A DNA stretch of 64,000 bases from Rachicladosporium sp. CCFEE 5018 (GCA_002077045.2 KZ111140.1:463356-527355); one strand, 5' to 3'; counted from the stretch's first letter, positions 10,819 to 21,431 are shown. Translations and numbers: made by a program. Notes: generated by a model from the letters alone, not told the origin.

Positions 10819-13760
10819 ATGGCTTTCCGATTCGCTAGTCCACAGCGGTCGTTCTCGCTCAATCAGATGGGACGTATTGGTGATCCCGATGCCTTCTGTT
10901 TGAAGCCATGTAAACATCATCCTGTCACACCTCAATACCCGACCGGAAACGCTGCCAAAGCGTTCAATGACCTCGGTCAAGTTGTCGCAGCCGTCGCAAA
11001 GGGAGTCTCCCGTCTGGAATTCCCTCGACGACAGCATCGCTACTCTTCAGTATACGTATTAATGATCAGCTGGGAGTATGATGATCTGGGTACGCGGGAG
11101 GAAATCGCAAGGCTCGGCAAAGTCTTCAGATCAATGTACAACTACGAAACACATCACTTCCAGATCCCTTGCGTTGACGATCCTCATTACGATCTGGAGC
11201 GCGAACTGATACGCGTCAAACTGGACCACGGGCGAACTCCCGGTAGCCTGCTCATCATTTACTACGGGGGGCACGGAGAAGCCACGAACGGGTCACGGAA
11301 TTGCATATGGAAAGCATGGCAGAGCCGACCGGAGGGAGCGCCTGACCTGCCAACCTCACCCGAAGTGGATTGGACGAAGTATCAAGACCGTGTCATGGAC
11401 GCGAAAGCTGACGTGCTGTTCATACTCGACTGCTGCTACGCAGGGAGTACGGTCCATGGGTTTCACGCCGGCCGTCGGGAGCTACTACTGGCCTCCGGAG
11501 CACACCAGACTGCTTCCAATGACAACACTTTCACGCAGGCGCTCATCAATGAATTGATTGATCTTCAAGGCCATGAATGCACCGCCTTAGTGTTACACAG
11601 CATCATGGTGCAGAATGCTCCCAAGAACAGATTAGATCCCTCGCCCATGTTCATGGTGAGCTTGTTCCTCTCCCGGAAGCTGGCACTGCGGTGCGGAGAA
11701 CCTTGTTGGGCGGCAAAGAAACGGGACTCGCGCTCTTGCGACGGCAACGGGAGCAGTATTTCGATCATCACTGCAGAATCCTGATATCAGTGCGCTTGAA
11801 GACCACGGGAAATGTTCCCGTTGCGCAGACGTGGATCGACTGGTTCAGAGACCATGCGCCGCCTGAGGTTGCTGGCGTTGACTTTGGACTCGCTATCAGG
11901 CCTGAAGCTGCCTATGTCTCGGACTCTTGTCTGCTACTCGCATCGGTACCTGTCGCTGTATGGAATGCTATGTCGCTCGATCCCGCCATCGTATTCCTGT
12001 CCATCATCCGGTCGGAAAACGTTCTAAGCTGTGATGTCCCTCGTAGCCCAGAAGCCATGGATTTGAAGCACGCTCTTAGTATTGCCCCTCCTCGACCAAC
12101 GCCCGAGAACGAGACGGAACTTCAAGACCCCAGCCGCCTTACTCCGTCAGATGCAACGACGGCGGCTGTTGAACAGAATGCTCCGCACGAAATACCGATG
12201 ATTCCAATCTCTCGCCGGTTCTCCACTGATAGAGCAGCACAAGTTGGTCGGCTTAGTTTGACGGCACCAGTAGAAGTAATGGTCCGACTGCGAAGGAAGC
12301 TAATCCTTTGCTGCGATGGTACTTGGCCGGATCTTCGGAGGATGAGGCTATGGCCATCGAGTGATGCAACAAGCGGACATCAGACGAACGTCAAACGCAT
12401 CGCACAACTGATCAGTCATGAAGATGACGAACATGCATCCCAGCTGGTGTATTACCAGTCGGGAATGGCGCAGGGTGGCTTGCTGGAGCGACTCCGCCCG
12501 CTTGACCTGATGGACAGCGTTCGGGACGCATACATGTTTCTCGTGAACAACTATGCCGACGGCGATCGGCGCGACCAAGAAGACTCGATCTTTCTAGTCG
12601 GAGCATCTCTCGGAGCTTGCGTAGCCCGGATCATCAGTGGTTTCGCGGGCACATTTGGACTGCTCAACAAAGTGGCAATGCCATATTTCGATGACATATT
12701 CTTCGACTGGCAAAATGCACGACACTCGAATCCGCCTTCACGCTTTCGTGACAATTATCCTGGGTTTGAAGATCATCGAAAAACTCGCGGATGGCCTTCT
12801 AAATCATGGAAGTACAGCGACGCGGATCTTGGAAATAGGTACCTGGAAAGCTACTGCCGCGAACTTGAGGCCCTTGGCCTTACTCGGCAAGTCAAGATTC
12901 AATGCATTGGGGTTTGGGATTCTGCGGTACCTGTTAATTTTGCGTCCAGCTCCTGGTCAACAGCCTTCCCCTTCGTACCCAACGTGTCGAGCCCACAGGA
13001 GTACATCTGGCAGGACAGTATCATTGGAAACCATGTCAAGCATGCCTTTCACGCGCTTGCGCTGGATGAGAGCCAACTACGACCCGTCCTATGGGAGCGC
13101 CCATTAGAAAACAAAACAAGCCTGACCCAAACCTGGTTTCCTGGTACCCATCACGATGTCATCGGTCCAAGTGATGGAGATGCAGCAGACATCTCCTTGA
13201 TGTGGATGCTAGATCATCTGGCTGGTAACAGCCAAGAATTCGACGACGCGAGAGACGCTCTGAATTGGATCAAGTTTGACGATCCGCTTGTAGTGCTGCA
13301 GACAGACTTGCACAGGCGCATGCGCGCCAAAGCCTCTGCACCACTTGGCTGGGGCTTGAGTACACTTCATCGGGATCCGGGCGTTGGCAAACGTACACCC
13401 GGTACTGGCGAGGCGCTGGACAAGCTTAAGATCGTGAAGCAGCATCTACCATACACTAACGAAAGCGTGCACATGAGCGTGAAGTTCAGAGAAAATGCCC
13501 ACGGTGCGTCTGCGGAGCCCGACTGGCGCTTTGCGTTTCCAAAGGGCCTGGATGTCCGGCCGTGGTTCTGGTGGCTCAAGAACATGCTTTGGCATCAGCC
13601 CACCACCTATGAACCAAGCCGTCAGGGTCAGCCGCTTCAATACTATCACTACAAGGCAGCGCCTGGTTTCATCCGTTTCCTACCGGTGGCAATTGGATTC
13701 GGTCCCGGGGGATCGGCGCGGAGCGTCTCAGAGAATATGGTCTTGGTCCCTATGAAATGA
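10819..13760 (+). CDS. Caspase-like (C14) domain fused to DUF2235/Tle1-type hydrolase
   Basis: Start ATG 10819. The first part is a caspase-like domain: SSVYVLMISWEYDDLGTREE opens the fold, catalytic His in LLIIYYGGHG (about 11245-11278), catalytic Cys in VLFILDCCYAGS (about 11410-11450). A linker with VAQTWIDWFRDHAPPEV and LASVPVAVWNAM is typical of fungal C14 proteins. From about 12290 a DUF2235 alpha/beta-hydrolase follows: KLILCCDGTWPD, nucleophile in FLVGASLGACVAR, Asp in IGVWDSAVPV, HAFHALALDE, and His in TWFPGTHHDVIG. The two parts are in different frames; either a 101-nt intron (11656-11756, GTGAGC..GAGCAG, phase 0) joins them into about 946 residues, or a 1-bp indel near 11640 broke the gene. 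No NB-ARC or repeat domain is seen. Likely protease partner of the adjacent gasdermin-like protein, with a possible lipase output of its own. Absent from segment B. Confidence 0.75.
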
Positions 13761-14163
13761 AGCTCGCCGAACAGGATTCTGAGGCCATGAGGCGAATGAG
13801 GTTCATGGCCTCGCGTGACGGTGTATCTACATCGCAGTGCAGCAAAGCAGCTGCCGACGAAGCTCGAACGATAGTAATCTGATTCACCATCCAGCCTACT
13901 AGGTCTTATCAGTTATCGGCCGGCTACCTGTAGCGACTTTGCTATTGCGATCCAGTGCTCGGCTTTATGCCAAAGTCGAGGCAGTACCTTACCAATGGTA
14001 TACTATCGCGGCGAAGTTGATGCTTCACGACGATTGTGCCACAGGGATGCGATCAGTGACACGTATGGGCGCGCGCGCTTGCGTTTATGTTCCCCGATAG
14101 ACAATACAGTACTAGCTGATACCGGGTGAACTTGGCGTACACACATGGCTGCACCGCTTTCGT
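13761..14163. other. Right flank of the A-specific module
   Basis: 403 bp with no recognised gene between the caspase/DUF2235 stop and the convergent arylsulfotransferase stop. Similarity to segment B resumes only near 14165, within the last codons of the arylsulfotransferase gene. Confidence 0.45.
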
Positions 14164-15824
14164 TCATTTCACCGAGCGCACAGCCACGACGCCAGTCGAA
14201 ACGTTGTCTCCGTAGCCACACGCATCTGCCGATGGGTCCTCGATCCAGGGCCTCAACAACGCCATCACCTGCACATGCCTGACAGTCGGAACCCGGATCT
14301 TCATCTCAAACCCCGTCTTCGCCACGGTCGACATATGCGTCAAGTTTCCCGCTGCCATACCTCCGTATACCTCCCACCCTGAGACCTCAGTAGCCCCATT
14401 CCACGATACGTAGACTACCGTAGCATTGCCCTCTGTTCTCGCAACAACATCCGGCCTTGTCAAGGGACACCCAGTCCAAGCCTGTTTGAAAGCCCGATAC
14501 GACAGCGTCCCTCTCTCACCACTCAGGTACCCGCCTCCAGGCCGTGCAACAGCAGCGCCGTACTGAACCTTTGACAGCCTTCGACCCGAAGACGAGAACT
14601 CCTCGGCTACTGGAATCCAGCCATGTCCAGCAAATGAACCCTCGAGCATAGGTTCGAAGTTGCCTTGAGCTACAGCGTAGATGGGCTTTGAAGGATCCCG
14701 AAGTCGCTGGCTGAGTTCCACGGAGCGAGTAGCTGGATGTACGTTCAGCACTAACCCAGACGATGCCACCGTGCCATTGTCAATCGGACAGTTCGAGTTG
14801 TCATGCATGTGCAGCACAAAGCTCTCGTTCTCCCTTGGTCTGACTGGAAGTGTGCGGACATCATGTTGGTAACAGAAGTTCGTGCCATTGCCAAGGGTGA
14901 AGTCTGCGCCGTCTCTGCCCTGGATCCGCCATTTCACGCAGCCGTCTGCCCCGATGGCGATGGCGCTGCAGAGGTAGCGTGAGCTGATGATGTAGCCATC
15001 TTGGAACGGTGCCACGGAGTTGATGTGGAAGTAGCCCCATGCTTTGCTCTGCGTTGTGCCATTGTAGTCCTCACTTCCGAGATGGTACAGAGAGGCCGTG
15101 AGTGGTAGCTCCTCGAGGTGGTCAAGGCTGGACCAGCTAAATAGTACTTCGTTGGTAGCGATATCGATCTCGTAGATTTGGCAGTCCACGATCCAGCCAT
15201 CCTCGGACCCGCCCACGGGGGTGAGATCAGTTTGCGTAACGTTGTTGGCGGTCACTAGCAGAGTGTCGTCGGCCGTGATGTAGATCTCATGAAGGTCGAT
15301 GTTGGACTCGTAGCTCGCGCCAGGTGTGAGCTCGACAAAGTTCCCTGCAAGAGTGACAACGGCGATCTCTTCATAGTGACTGTTCAGGATATGGATTGCG
15401 CCATTGCCTCGACCGACGGGCTCAGGGAAGCTCGTACCATTCCAATAGACGAGCACCTGGCGTCGTCAATCAGTGAGGCACCGTATAGAACTCCATTAAA
15501 CTAGATACTTACGTCCTGCCCATCATACTGCTGCACACCAAATCCAAAAGCATGTCCTTTCGGTCCATTCCAGATCAGCTCACCATTCGTCAGATTAAGT
15601 ATTGTTGGTGCTGCTTGGAATGCCGTTGCGCCATCAGGAGCTATGAAGAGATGTTTCCCATACGCCGGTGCACGTCCATCGAATTTGAGCCATGGTGGAG
15701 TGTAGTTGACTGTCTGATACTTCTGATACGGCCATGTAGCGTTGCCAGCTGTGTGTGCCGGGATGATGGTGACTGCACATGATACTGCGATGAAGATACT
15801 CGACAGCGTATTAATCAAATGCAT
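14164..15824 (-). CDS. Secreted arylsulfotransferase-family protein, copy A
   Basis: 534 residues: exon 15824-15513, 56-nt intron 15512-15457 (GTAAGT..CCAG), exon 15456-14164. The ATG at 15824-15822 opens a signal peptide (INTLSSIFIAVSCAVTII) followed by a mature, many N-glycosylation-site (NxS/T) protein, so it is secreted or lumenal. The body has the beta-propeller style of fungal arylsulfotransferase (ASST, Arylsulfotran_2) proteins: NIDLHEIYITADDTLLVTAN, DGWIVDCQIYEIDI, LFSWSSLDH, GADGCVKWRIQGRDGADFTL, FCYQHDVRTLP, LHMHDNSNC, YLSGERGTLSYRAF. The family transfers sulfuryl groups between phenolic compounds in bacteria; the role in fungi is unproven. The C-terminal few codons are the point where copies A and B stop resembling each other. 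Confidence 0.8.
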
Positions 15825-16063
15825 GATGCCTATCTGACGGCTGAACGACGTAGGTGCCGACCGAAGTATCAAGCACTAAAGTTGTGCTGTAACGATGGAA
15901 GTCATCATGATGAGGAAGGAGCTTCCTTGCAATTTCTCTACGACAACACTGTGTGCACATTACGCAGCCTGACGTTACACTGGTCTGCCTACATGTCTCG
16001 GGAACTGCAGGTACTCGTGAACACTACTGTCAATGTCAATGGCTACAACACGACCGTCGAGTT

Positions 16064-17243
16064 CTAACGGTGCCCTTTGTAACCCTTCGCACTGCCAAGC
16101 GCAAAGTCCCTCTTCACAGTCCTGCCCTCAGCCTTCAATGTAACCTTAAACAGCTTATCCGCGTTGAAGATGTACATTCCACCAGGCACGAAAGCGAAGT
16201 TGTTGACACCCCCGTTCGCCACAGCAAATTTCCCAATCAGCTCGCCCTCTGGGTTCCAGACTTGGACGCTACACAGTTTTCAGTCTCGCGCAGTCACACA
16301 GGGCATTGTCATGCACTTACCCGTCACCACAGCCCGAGTACACATTGCCTTCAGTATCAGTATGAATCCCATCCGGAAATCCATAAGCACTGTAAGCAAA
16401 CACTTGGCGATTGTGCAATCGCTTGCCGTCGTTCGTAACATCAAATCGATAGATCGTTGCTGGATCCGTCAAGTTGTCCTTATTGGGGAATGTGTGACTA
16501 CCCGTATCCGTCACGTACACATACTTGAAATCCGGACTGAACTCAATTCCATTCGGTGCAATGAAGTCGTCTGCGACAGCCTGCACAACTCCAGTCTTGG
16601 GCGAGAAGCGATACACTTGTGGTCGTATCACAGGCTCCGGGCGGAAGTACTGCCAGTACCCGTATCGCGCGTCTGTGAACCACAGGTCGCCAGTGTGATA
16701 GTGTTGCTCCACATCATTGATGGACGAGAAGTTCTTGCCTTGAAAGTTGTTGATCAGTACTTTGCCGGTGCCTGTGACCGGGTCCACGAGCGTAAGTTGC
16801 GAAGGATTAGTGAAGTCGCCTTCGTCGCAGAAGACAATGCCTTGGCCCTCGCTGCTGTTGACTGGCGTACCGATAGGATAGAAGGCTGCGCCGCCGTTGG
16901 CCTCATTGACGTTGGGATAGCGAATGCTCTCGATGGTGTTGTTGTTGCTAATATCTATTGCGGTGACGTTCACAGGGTTGCTGAAGCTGCCGGCCCAATT
17001 GCTCGTGGCGTAGAGCTTGCCGGTGACATGGTTATAGACGCCAGCCTCGTGGAACGCTACCCAAGGCGTCTGTATAATCAGCTCCTGTGATGCGTGGGGT
17101 CCGAGGATGTTCTTTGCAAAGTTGTCGCTGTACGAGATGAACGAGATGTGGTCCGTCGACGCATTGGCAATTGTGGCAAGCTGATTGGCGTATGGGATGC
17201 TTGTAGCCAGTCTCAGCACATCTACATATGTGATGTTCACCAT
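16064..17243 (-). CDS. SMP-30/gluconolactonase-like beta-propeller protein, copy A
   Basis: Exon 17243-16321, 52-nt intron 16320-16269 (GTAAGT..GTAG), exon 16268-16064; 375 residues. The family signature includes FHEAGVYNHVTGKLYATSNW near the N-terminus, EGQGIVFCDEG, FSSINDVEQHYHTGDLWFTDARYGYWQ (metal-binding and substrate-side residues), PNGIEFSPDFKYVYVTDTGSH, and a C-terminal GFPDGIHTDTEGNVYSGCGDG where the intron falls. These proteins act as lactonases on sugar lactones. The ATG at 17243 is chosen because codons further upstream (to 17336) have no ATG; an upstream exon with a signal peptide cannot be excluded. The two copies differ at only four residues in the main exon and lie in a near-identical tract. 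Confidence 0.8.
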
Positions 17244-17628
17244 GGCTGTGTTGAGCTTTATGCGGTCGAACCTCACTCTGGAGTCAGCAAAGTAAAAGCT
17301 GGCAGTTCGTTTGTTTGAAGACAGCCGCTGGAACAACTCTTATACGTCAAGCTAAGATGTCGACATTCTCCTCATTTGACCGGTAGCAACTCCACTGCCA
17401 TTGACTTCTCCGCATGGCAAGACGTCATGTTGCATCTTAGTCAGGCACGCCGCGCCTGAAATGGCGTTTGCGGATAGACTTCGTGGAGCCTGAAAAGCGG
17501 GGAGCCAGAGCTTGTAAGTGCCGTGCAGAAATGCGAAAGTCATCGGATGAAGGGTAATGCCGTGTGTCTTATGCACTTACTGCCGCTCTCTTGATCAAGG
17601 CCGTGGAGAGAAAGTAGCATGCCCGAAA
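17244..17628. other. Intergenic, nothing recognised
   Basis: 385 bp between the SMP-30-like start and the mdm10 stop (both minus strand). An open stretch at 17352-17576 has no recognisable similarity. It may be promoter or 5' leader of the SMP-30-like gene. Confidence 0.45.
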
Positions 17629-18849
17629 TCAGCTCGAGTAGCTGACCTCCAGTCCCACGCTCCCAAGTGCGCGTGTCTCACTCTTCATGTCGAAGCCTGC
17701 GCCAACACTGACCAGCAGCTCCTTCACTTTTCCCTCCCACAGCAAGGACGCCTTCCCAGCCGCGCTCATGCGTGCCTTGACAACACCCGTGGCATCTTGC
17801 TGCTTCATAACAAAGTCACTGCTCACAAAGGCACCCTCGCCTGCAGGTCTCGGTGCGTTCGTCCAAGCAGACCGCAGCATCTTTCTCGCCCATGCGGTAC
17901 TAGACTCTCGTCGCCACAACTCAAGCCCGATTGTCACATCAGACTCGTAACTGTAGACGTTGAAGTCGAAGCGGGTGCAAAGGGAGAGGTCTGAACCAGC
18001 CTTGACTGCGTAGCTTGAGCTTAGATTGCCCATCAACGGGTTGAGCGTGAGCGTCATGGTGTACGGGATCCCTGTGTGAACTGGGAGGGTGGTAAAGCGC
18101 AAGCCGGTGCTCAAGCCACCGCTTTTGTTCATCGGACTGAAGTACGCCTCTGCGCCAACGCTCAGACGACCACTTTTGTGATCCCACGGGTGTGCAGGCG
18201 CGCTGCTATCGAGCTGACTGTTCTGGTCCCTGGGATCATAGCCAAAGTTGTAAAGACCGCGAAAGCCGAGCAGAGCGGAGTCGGTAGAACAAAGGTACTC
18301 GGTGGTGTACTTGCCTTGATCGTTTTGCAGTTGTGCCAGAAGCGTCCCGCCATGTGGCAGCTGAGCGCCAGAGACTGCTCTGATACTAAGCAGGCGCGAG
18401 GGTGAAATGCGCCGGAGGTAGAGTGCTTCGAGTGTGCTGCCAGGCAGATACATCCGTCCGTACAACAAGGCATCGCGCATCAGCACCACCTTTCCATCTA
18501 CCACTGTCTCCCATGCGCTCGCATCCTCCGGTTTCCTCAGCTCCTGTAAATGCCTGTACCCTCTGACCAGGTGGCCCAAGTACACCGCGCTGCTGCGACT
18601 CGCAACCTTCACCCCAAGGTTGGAAAACAAGAAGCTGAACGAGCCATCTACAGCACCCTTATTCCCAAGTGTGTAGCTAGTAGCGAAGTTTGGACTCGAC
18701 AAAGATGAGACGTGGAGACGAACGCCATGAGGTGTGCGGAAGTCAAGGAGATTGGTGGTCGCGGCCGTCAGGGAGGCATAGCTGTTGTCGGTGTTCCATC
18801 GCGAGCCCGCGTAGAATGCGGACTGGACATAGTCCATGAACTCGAGCAT
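17629..18849 (-). CDS. mdm10: Mdm10, mitochondrial outer-membrane beta-barrel, copy A
   Basis: Single-exon 406-residue protein starting MLEFMDYVQSAFY, the characteristic Mdm10 N-terminus. It has alternating amphipathic strands throughout and ends in a beta-signal-like segment (GSVGLEVSYSS). Mdm10 is a VDAC-fold subunit of the ER-mitochondria encounter structure (ERMES) and of the SAM complex, needed for mitochondrial morphology and Tom40 assembly. Length agrees with filamentous fungal orthologues. Copy B at 51600-52820 differs at five residues. The 3' two-thirds of the gene is nearly identical between copies while the 5' third is clearly diverged, with the switch near 18370. Confidence 0.92.
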   Translation of the reverse strand: MLEFMDYVQSAFYAGSRWNTDNSYASLTAATTNLLDFRTPHGVRLHVSSLSSPNFATSYTLGNKGAVDGSFSFLFSNLGVKVASRSSAVYLGHLVRGYRHLQELRKPEDASAWETVVDGKVVLMRDALLYGRMYLPGSTLEALYLRRISPSRLLSIRAVSGAQLPHGGTLLAQLQNDQGKYTTEYLCSTDSALLGFRGLYNFGYDPRDQNSQLDSSAPAHPWDHKSGRLSVGAEAYFSPMNKSGGLSTGLRFTTLPVHTGIPYTMTLTLNPLMGNLSSSYAVKAGSDLSLCTRFDFNVYSYESDVTIGLELWRRESSTAWARKMLRSAWTNAPRPAGEGAFVSSDFVMKQQDATGVVKARMSAAGKASLLWEGKVKELLVSVGAGFDMKSETRALGSVGLEVSYSS

Positions 18850-19152
18850 CGTAGCTGAGGGAATGCCATGGCTAGCACGAGGATATCATCGTCGGCGCAT
18901 ACGTATGTGGTCTAATTGTTTGGTACTGGACAAGAAATCGCGATAGGCCTTGGAGGGCACGGACCACTGTGCATATCACTCGAAATAATTTATCGATAGC
19001 TGCTTCGAGATAATGAGCATCTTCTACAGTTGCATACACCAGCCTCTACCACCCCAAGATCAAGACCTAGAGGACTATTCTGGACTTACTGGACCCTCTG
19101 CCTCTCAACAGTCCATACACAACACCACCTAACACCCCTCACCACCGCCACA
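18850..19152. promoter_or_regulatory. Divergent promoter region mdm10/mrt4, copy A
   Basis: 303 bp between divergently transcribed housekeeping genes. A TCGAAATAATTTATCGATAG block at about 18979-18998 is unchanged in copy B (about 52957) although its surroundings differ, so it may be functional. No factor assigned. Confidence 0.4.
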
Positions 19153-19887
19153 ATGCCCAAATCCAAACGTCAAAAGCTAATCCACACCTCCACCCACCCC
19201 AAACTTCCCCCTCGCCAACGTAGCGCAACGCTCTTCACCGCCATCCGCGCCTCACTAGACCAATACACCCACGTCTTCCTCTTCTCCGTCGACAACATGC
19301 GCAACACCTACCTCAAAGACGTGCGACAGTACTTCTCAGACTCCCGCTTGTACTTCGGGAAGACCAAAGTCATGGCGAAAGCGCTGGGCTTGACGCCGAG
19401 CGAAGAGTATGCGCCTGGCTTGAGCGAGTTGGGAGGAATGTTGAAGGGCAGTGTGGGGATACTGTTGAGTAACCGGCCGGTGGAGGAAGTGTTAGAGTGG
19501 TTTAGTGACTTCGTCGAGTTGGACTTTGCGAGGGCTGGAGCTGTGGCCAACAGGACGTTCACAGTCCCAGCTGGGGTAGTGCACAGTACTGGTGGCCAGC
19601 AGGCTGTGGAGGACGATGTGCCTCTGCCGCATTCGCTTGAGGTTACGCTGAGGAAGTGGGGAATGACGAACACGAGGTTGGACAAGGGCAAGGTGGTGCT
19701 AGATGCGGACTACACTGTCTGTACGGAGGATGAGGTGCTGGACAGTCAGCAGACGGCGATATTGAAGTTGTTTGGCGTTGCGATGGCGGAGTTTAGGGTA
19801 AGAGTTGTGGCGCATTGGAGTGCTGCAACAGGGGAGGTAACGACTATGGAGGAAGATGCGACTGTCGCGGCGATGGATGAGGACTGA
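19153..19887 (+). CDS. mrt4: Mrt4, ribosome assembly factor, copy A
   Basis: 244 residues starting MPKSKRQKLIHTS, the conserved Mrt4 N-terminus. It belongs to the uL10 (P0)-like family: FLFSVDNMRNTYLKDVR, RLYFGKTKVMAKALG, VGILLSNRPVEEVLEWF, FDFARAG-type segment, GMTNTRLDKGKVVLDADYTVC and the C-terminal LDSQQTAILKLFGVAMAEFRV. Mrt4 occupies the P0 site of pre-60S particles in the nucleolus and is exchanged for P0 in late maturation; it lacks the acidic stalk C-terminus of P0, as seen here. The ATG chosen is the family start; upstream in-frame ATG 19030 has no conservation. The copies differ in the 5' half and agree almost exactly in the 3' half. Confidence 0.92.
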   Translation: MPKSKRQKLIHTSTHPKLPPRQRSATLFTAIRASLDQYTHVFLFSVDNMRNTYLKDVRQYFSDSRLYFGKTKVMAKALGLTPSEEYAPGLSELGGMLKGSVGILLSNRPVEEVLEWFSDFVELDFARAGAVANRTFTVPAGVVHSTGGQQAVEDDVPLPHSLEVTLRKWGMTNTRLDKGKVVLDADYTVCTEDEVLDSQQTAILKLFGVAMAEFRVRVVAHWSAATGEVTTMEEDATVAAMDED

Positions 19888-20085
19888 AGGCCATAGACTA
19901 TCTGGGCTGGCACAATGATACATTTCATGATTTGAAAAGCGAGGCGTTGGTGGTTTCGTGGCTGTCTATACTCGACGCTGAACCTGCTAGGTAGCTACCA
20001 AGCAATGGTGTCCACTGATGTCGCATCCATGACCACTTCACACTTCCTATCTCGAAGCCCTTCCATTCCCAGTCCATGAACATGC

Positions 20086-20701
20086 CTATGACTCGGTAGC
20101 GAGCTTGGCCTTGCCGTTGGTGACCTTCACGCCGAGCTGCTTCGCGCGGGAGACGATCTCTACGCGCTTCCTCGATGAGACAGCATGTGCGATCCTGCGA
20201 ACTCGTTAGTCCTGACGAAAACCGTAATCGGACATCACAATTCTTACTCTGCGGCGTAGGTCTTGTTGTGCATAAGGAGGAGGTCGAGGTCGCGGGTGTT
20301 ATTGACGAGGAAAGCCTTGTGGCCGGAGGGCATGAGGTGGCGTGTCTTCTTGTTGCTGCCGTATCCGATCTGCATGAAGGCCATTGTCAGTGCCCGTAAT
20401 CTTTACAGCCCTATGATCTTTTCCGAGGCATTCCCTTCCTGTCGAATCGCTTTCTACCGCCTCTTCCATGATGCCAACCGCATTGCAATGACCCAATTCT
20501 GCTCCCGATGTGATTTCTTGCATTGTTTTAACGCACCTTTGGCATAACAGCCTGTCCCTTGAACCGTCTCCTGACTCTGTTGTCGATACCCTTTGGCTTC
20601 CTCCAGCTCGGGTCGACACGCATGAAACGGTCACTCTGATGGCGCTTGAAGCGCTGCGTGCGCTTCTTCACGATGGGGATGTGCTTCGTGGCGGACGTCA
20701 T
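20086..20701 (-). CDS. rpl32: 60S ribosomal protein L32 (eL32), copy A
   Basis: Spliced 131-residue protein: exon 20701-20537, 167-nt intron 20536-20370 (GTGCGT..GCAG), exon 20369-20248, 53-nt intron 20247-20195 (GTAAGA..GCAG), exon 20194-20086. Product reads [77 protein letters not shown], matching eL32 along its whole length with the correct size. Component of the large cytosolic ribosomal subunit. Multiple short introns near the 5' end are usual for fungal ribosomal protein genes, and a further intron in the 5' UTR is possible. Confidence 0.93.
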
Positions 20702-21431
20702 CTTGAAGAAATGCTGTTAGTAGTGCTCCAGCTTTCGCAGCAGTCGGATGATGGGTGACGATGCGTCCGAATGAGTCGTATGCGATGGATAGATTGTGTG
20801 CGTACCTTTGCGGTGTGTTGTGTGCGTTGTCGGCGTCGCTGCAGTTGACTGTCGCTGGTGTGAGGTCGTCGATAGTGCGGCATGAAAATCGATCCGCAAA
20901 TGCCAAGAGTTGTCTCGGCTGACTTTCCTCACAGAGCGCTCCCTCCTACCACCTCGTGAACATCACTTTGACCTACATGTTCTTTTTACGTACGTGCCAT
21001 CATCGAGGCATATGTTGCGAGTGATGGCTTGTTATCTCATCATCGGTACGGTATCTCATGAGTCGATATACTTGGGCCCGAACCTGGCTCAGTAAGACTA
21101 CGACAGCCCTAAGCTGTACTCGACTGGCTACCATACACGAGCTCACAGTTCCAACGCCCCAAATCGTCCCATGCCCAGAGATGGCATGCGATTATGAAGC
21201 CCTTGTAGGTTGCTTTTCGAGCGGCTCAACATCATCAATGCGTCCATAGAGCTTTTTCCCTCCATCACCCCTGCTGCAAGGTACCGTCAGCCACATGCAG
21301 CCATCTTCTCGTAAGCTCTCTGTCAGCAGTCAAGGTACCGTATAAGTTCTCGCGTCTTCCTCAAGTTCTCGCACCTCGTCTCTGCGGAAATTTCCGGGGA
21401 CATCCGATCGTCGTCTCACATTCTGGGCATA
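20702..21431. promoter_or_regulatory. Divergent intergenic region rpl32/quinone oxidoreductase, copy A
   Basis: 730 bp between two outward genes. It contains no recognised coding or RNA gene. From about 20900 to 21430 it is almost identical to 54880-55408 in copy B, unusually high for non-coding DNA here, and part of a longer near-identical tract. Confidence 0.5.

Noticed and set aside
9037..14163. A-specific module as a site-specific integration into the tRNA gene
   Set aside because: No integrase, no direct repeat of the tRNA end at the far side, and weak similarity to copy B seems to go on about 20 bp beyond the tRNA.
9037..14163. Module as a transposon
   Set aside because: No terminal inverted repeats, long terminal repeats, transposase or reverse transcriptase seen.
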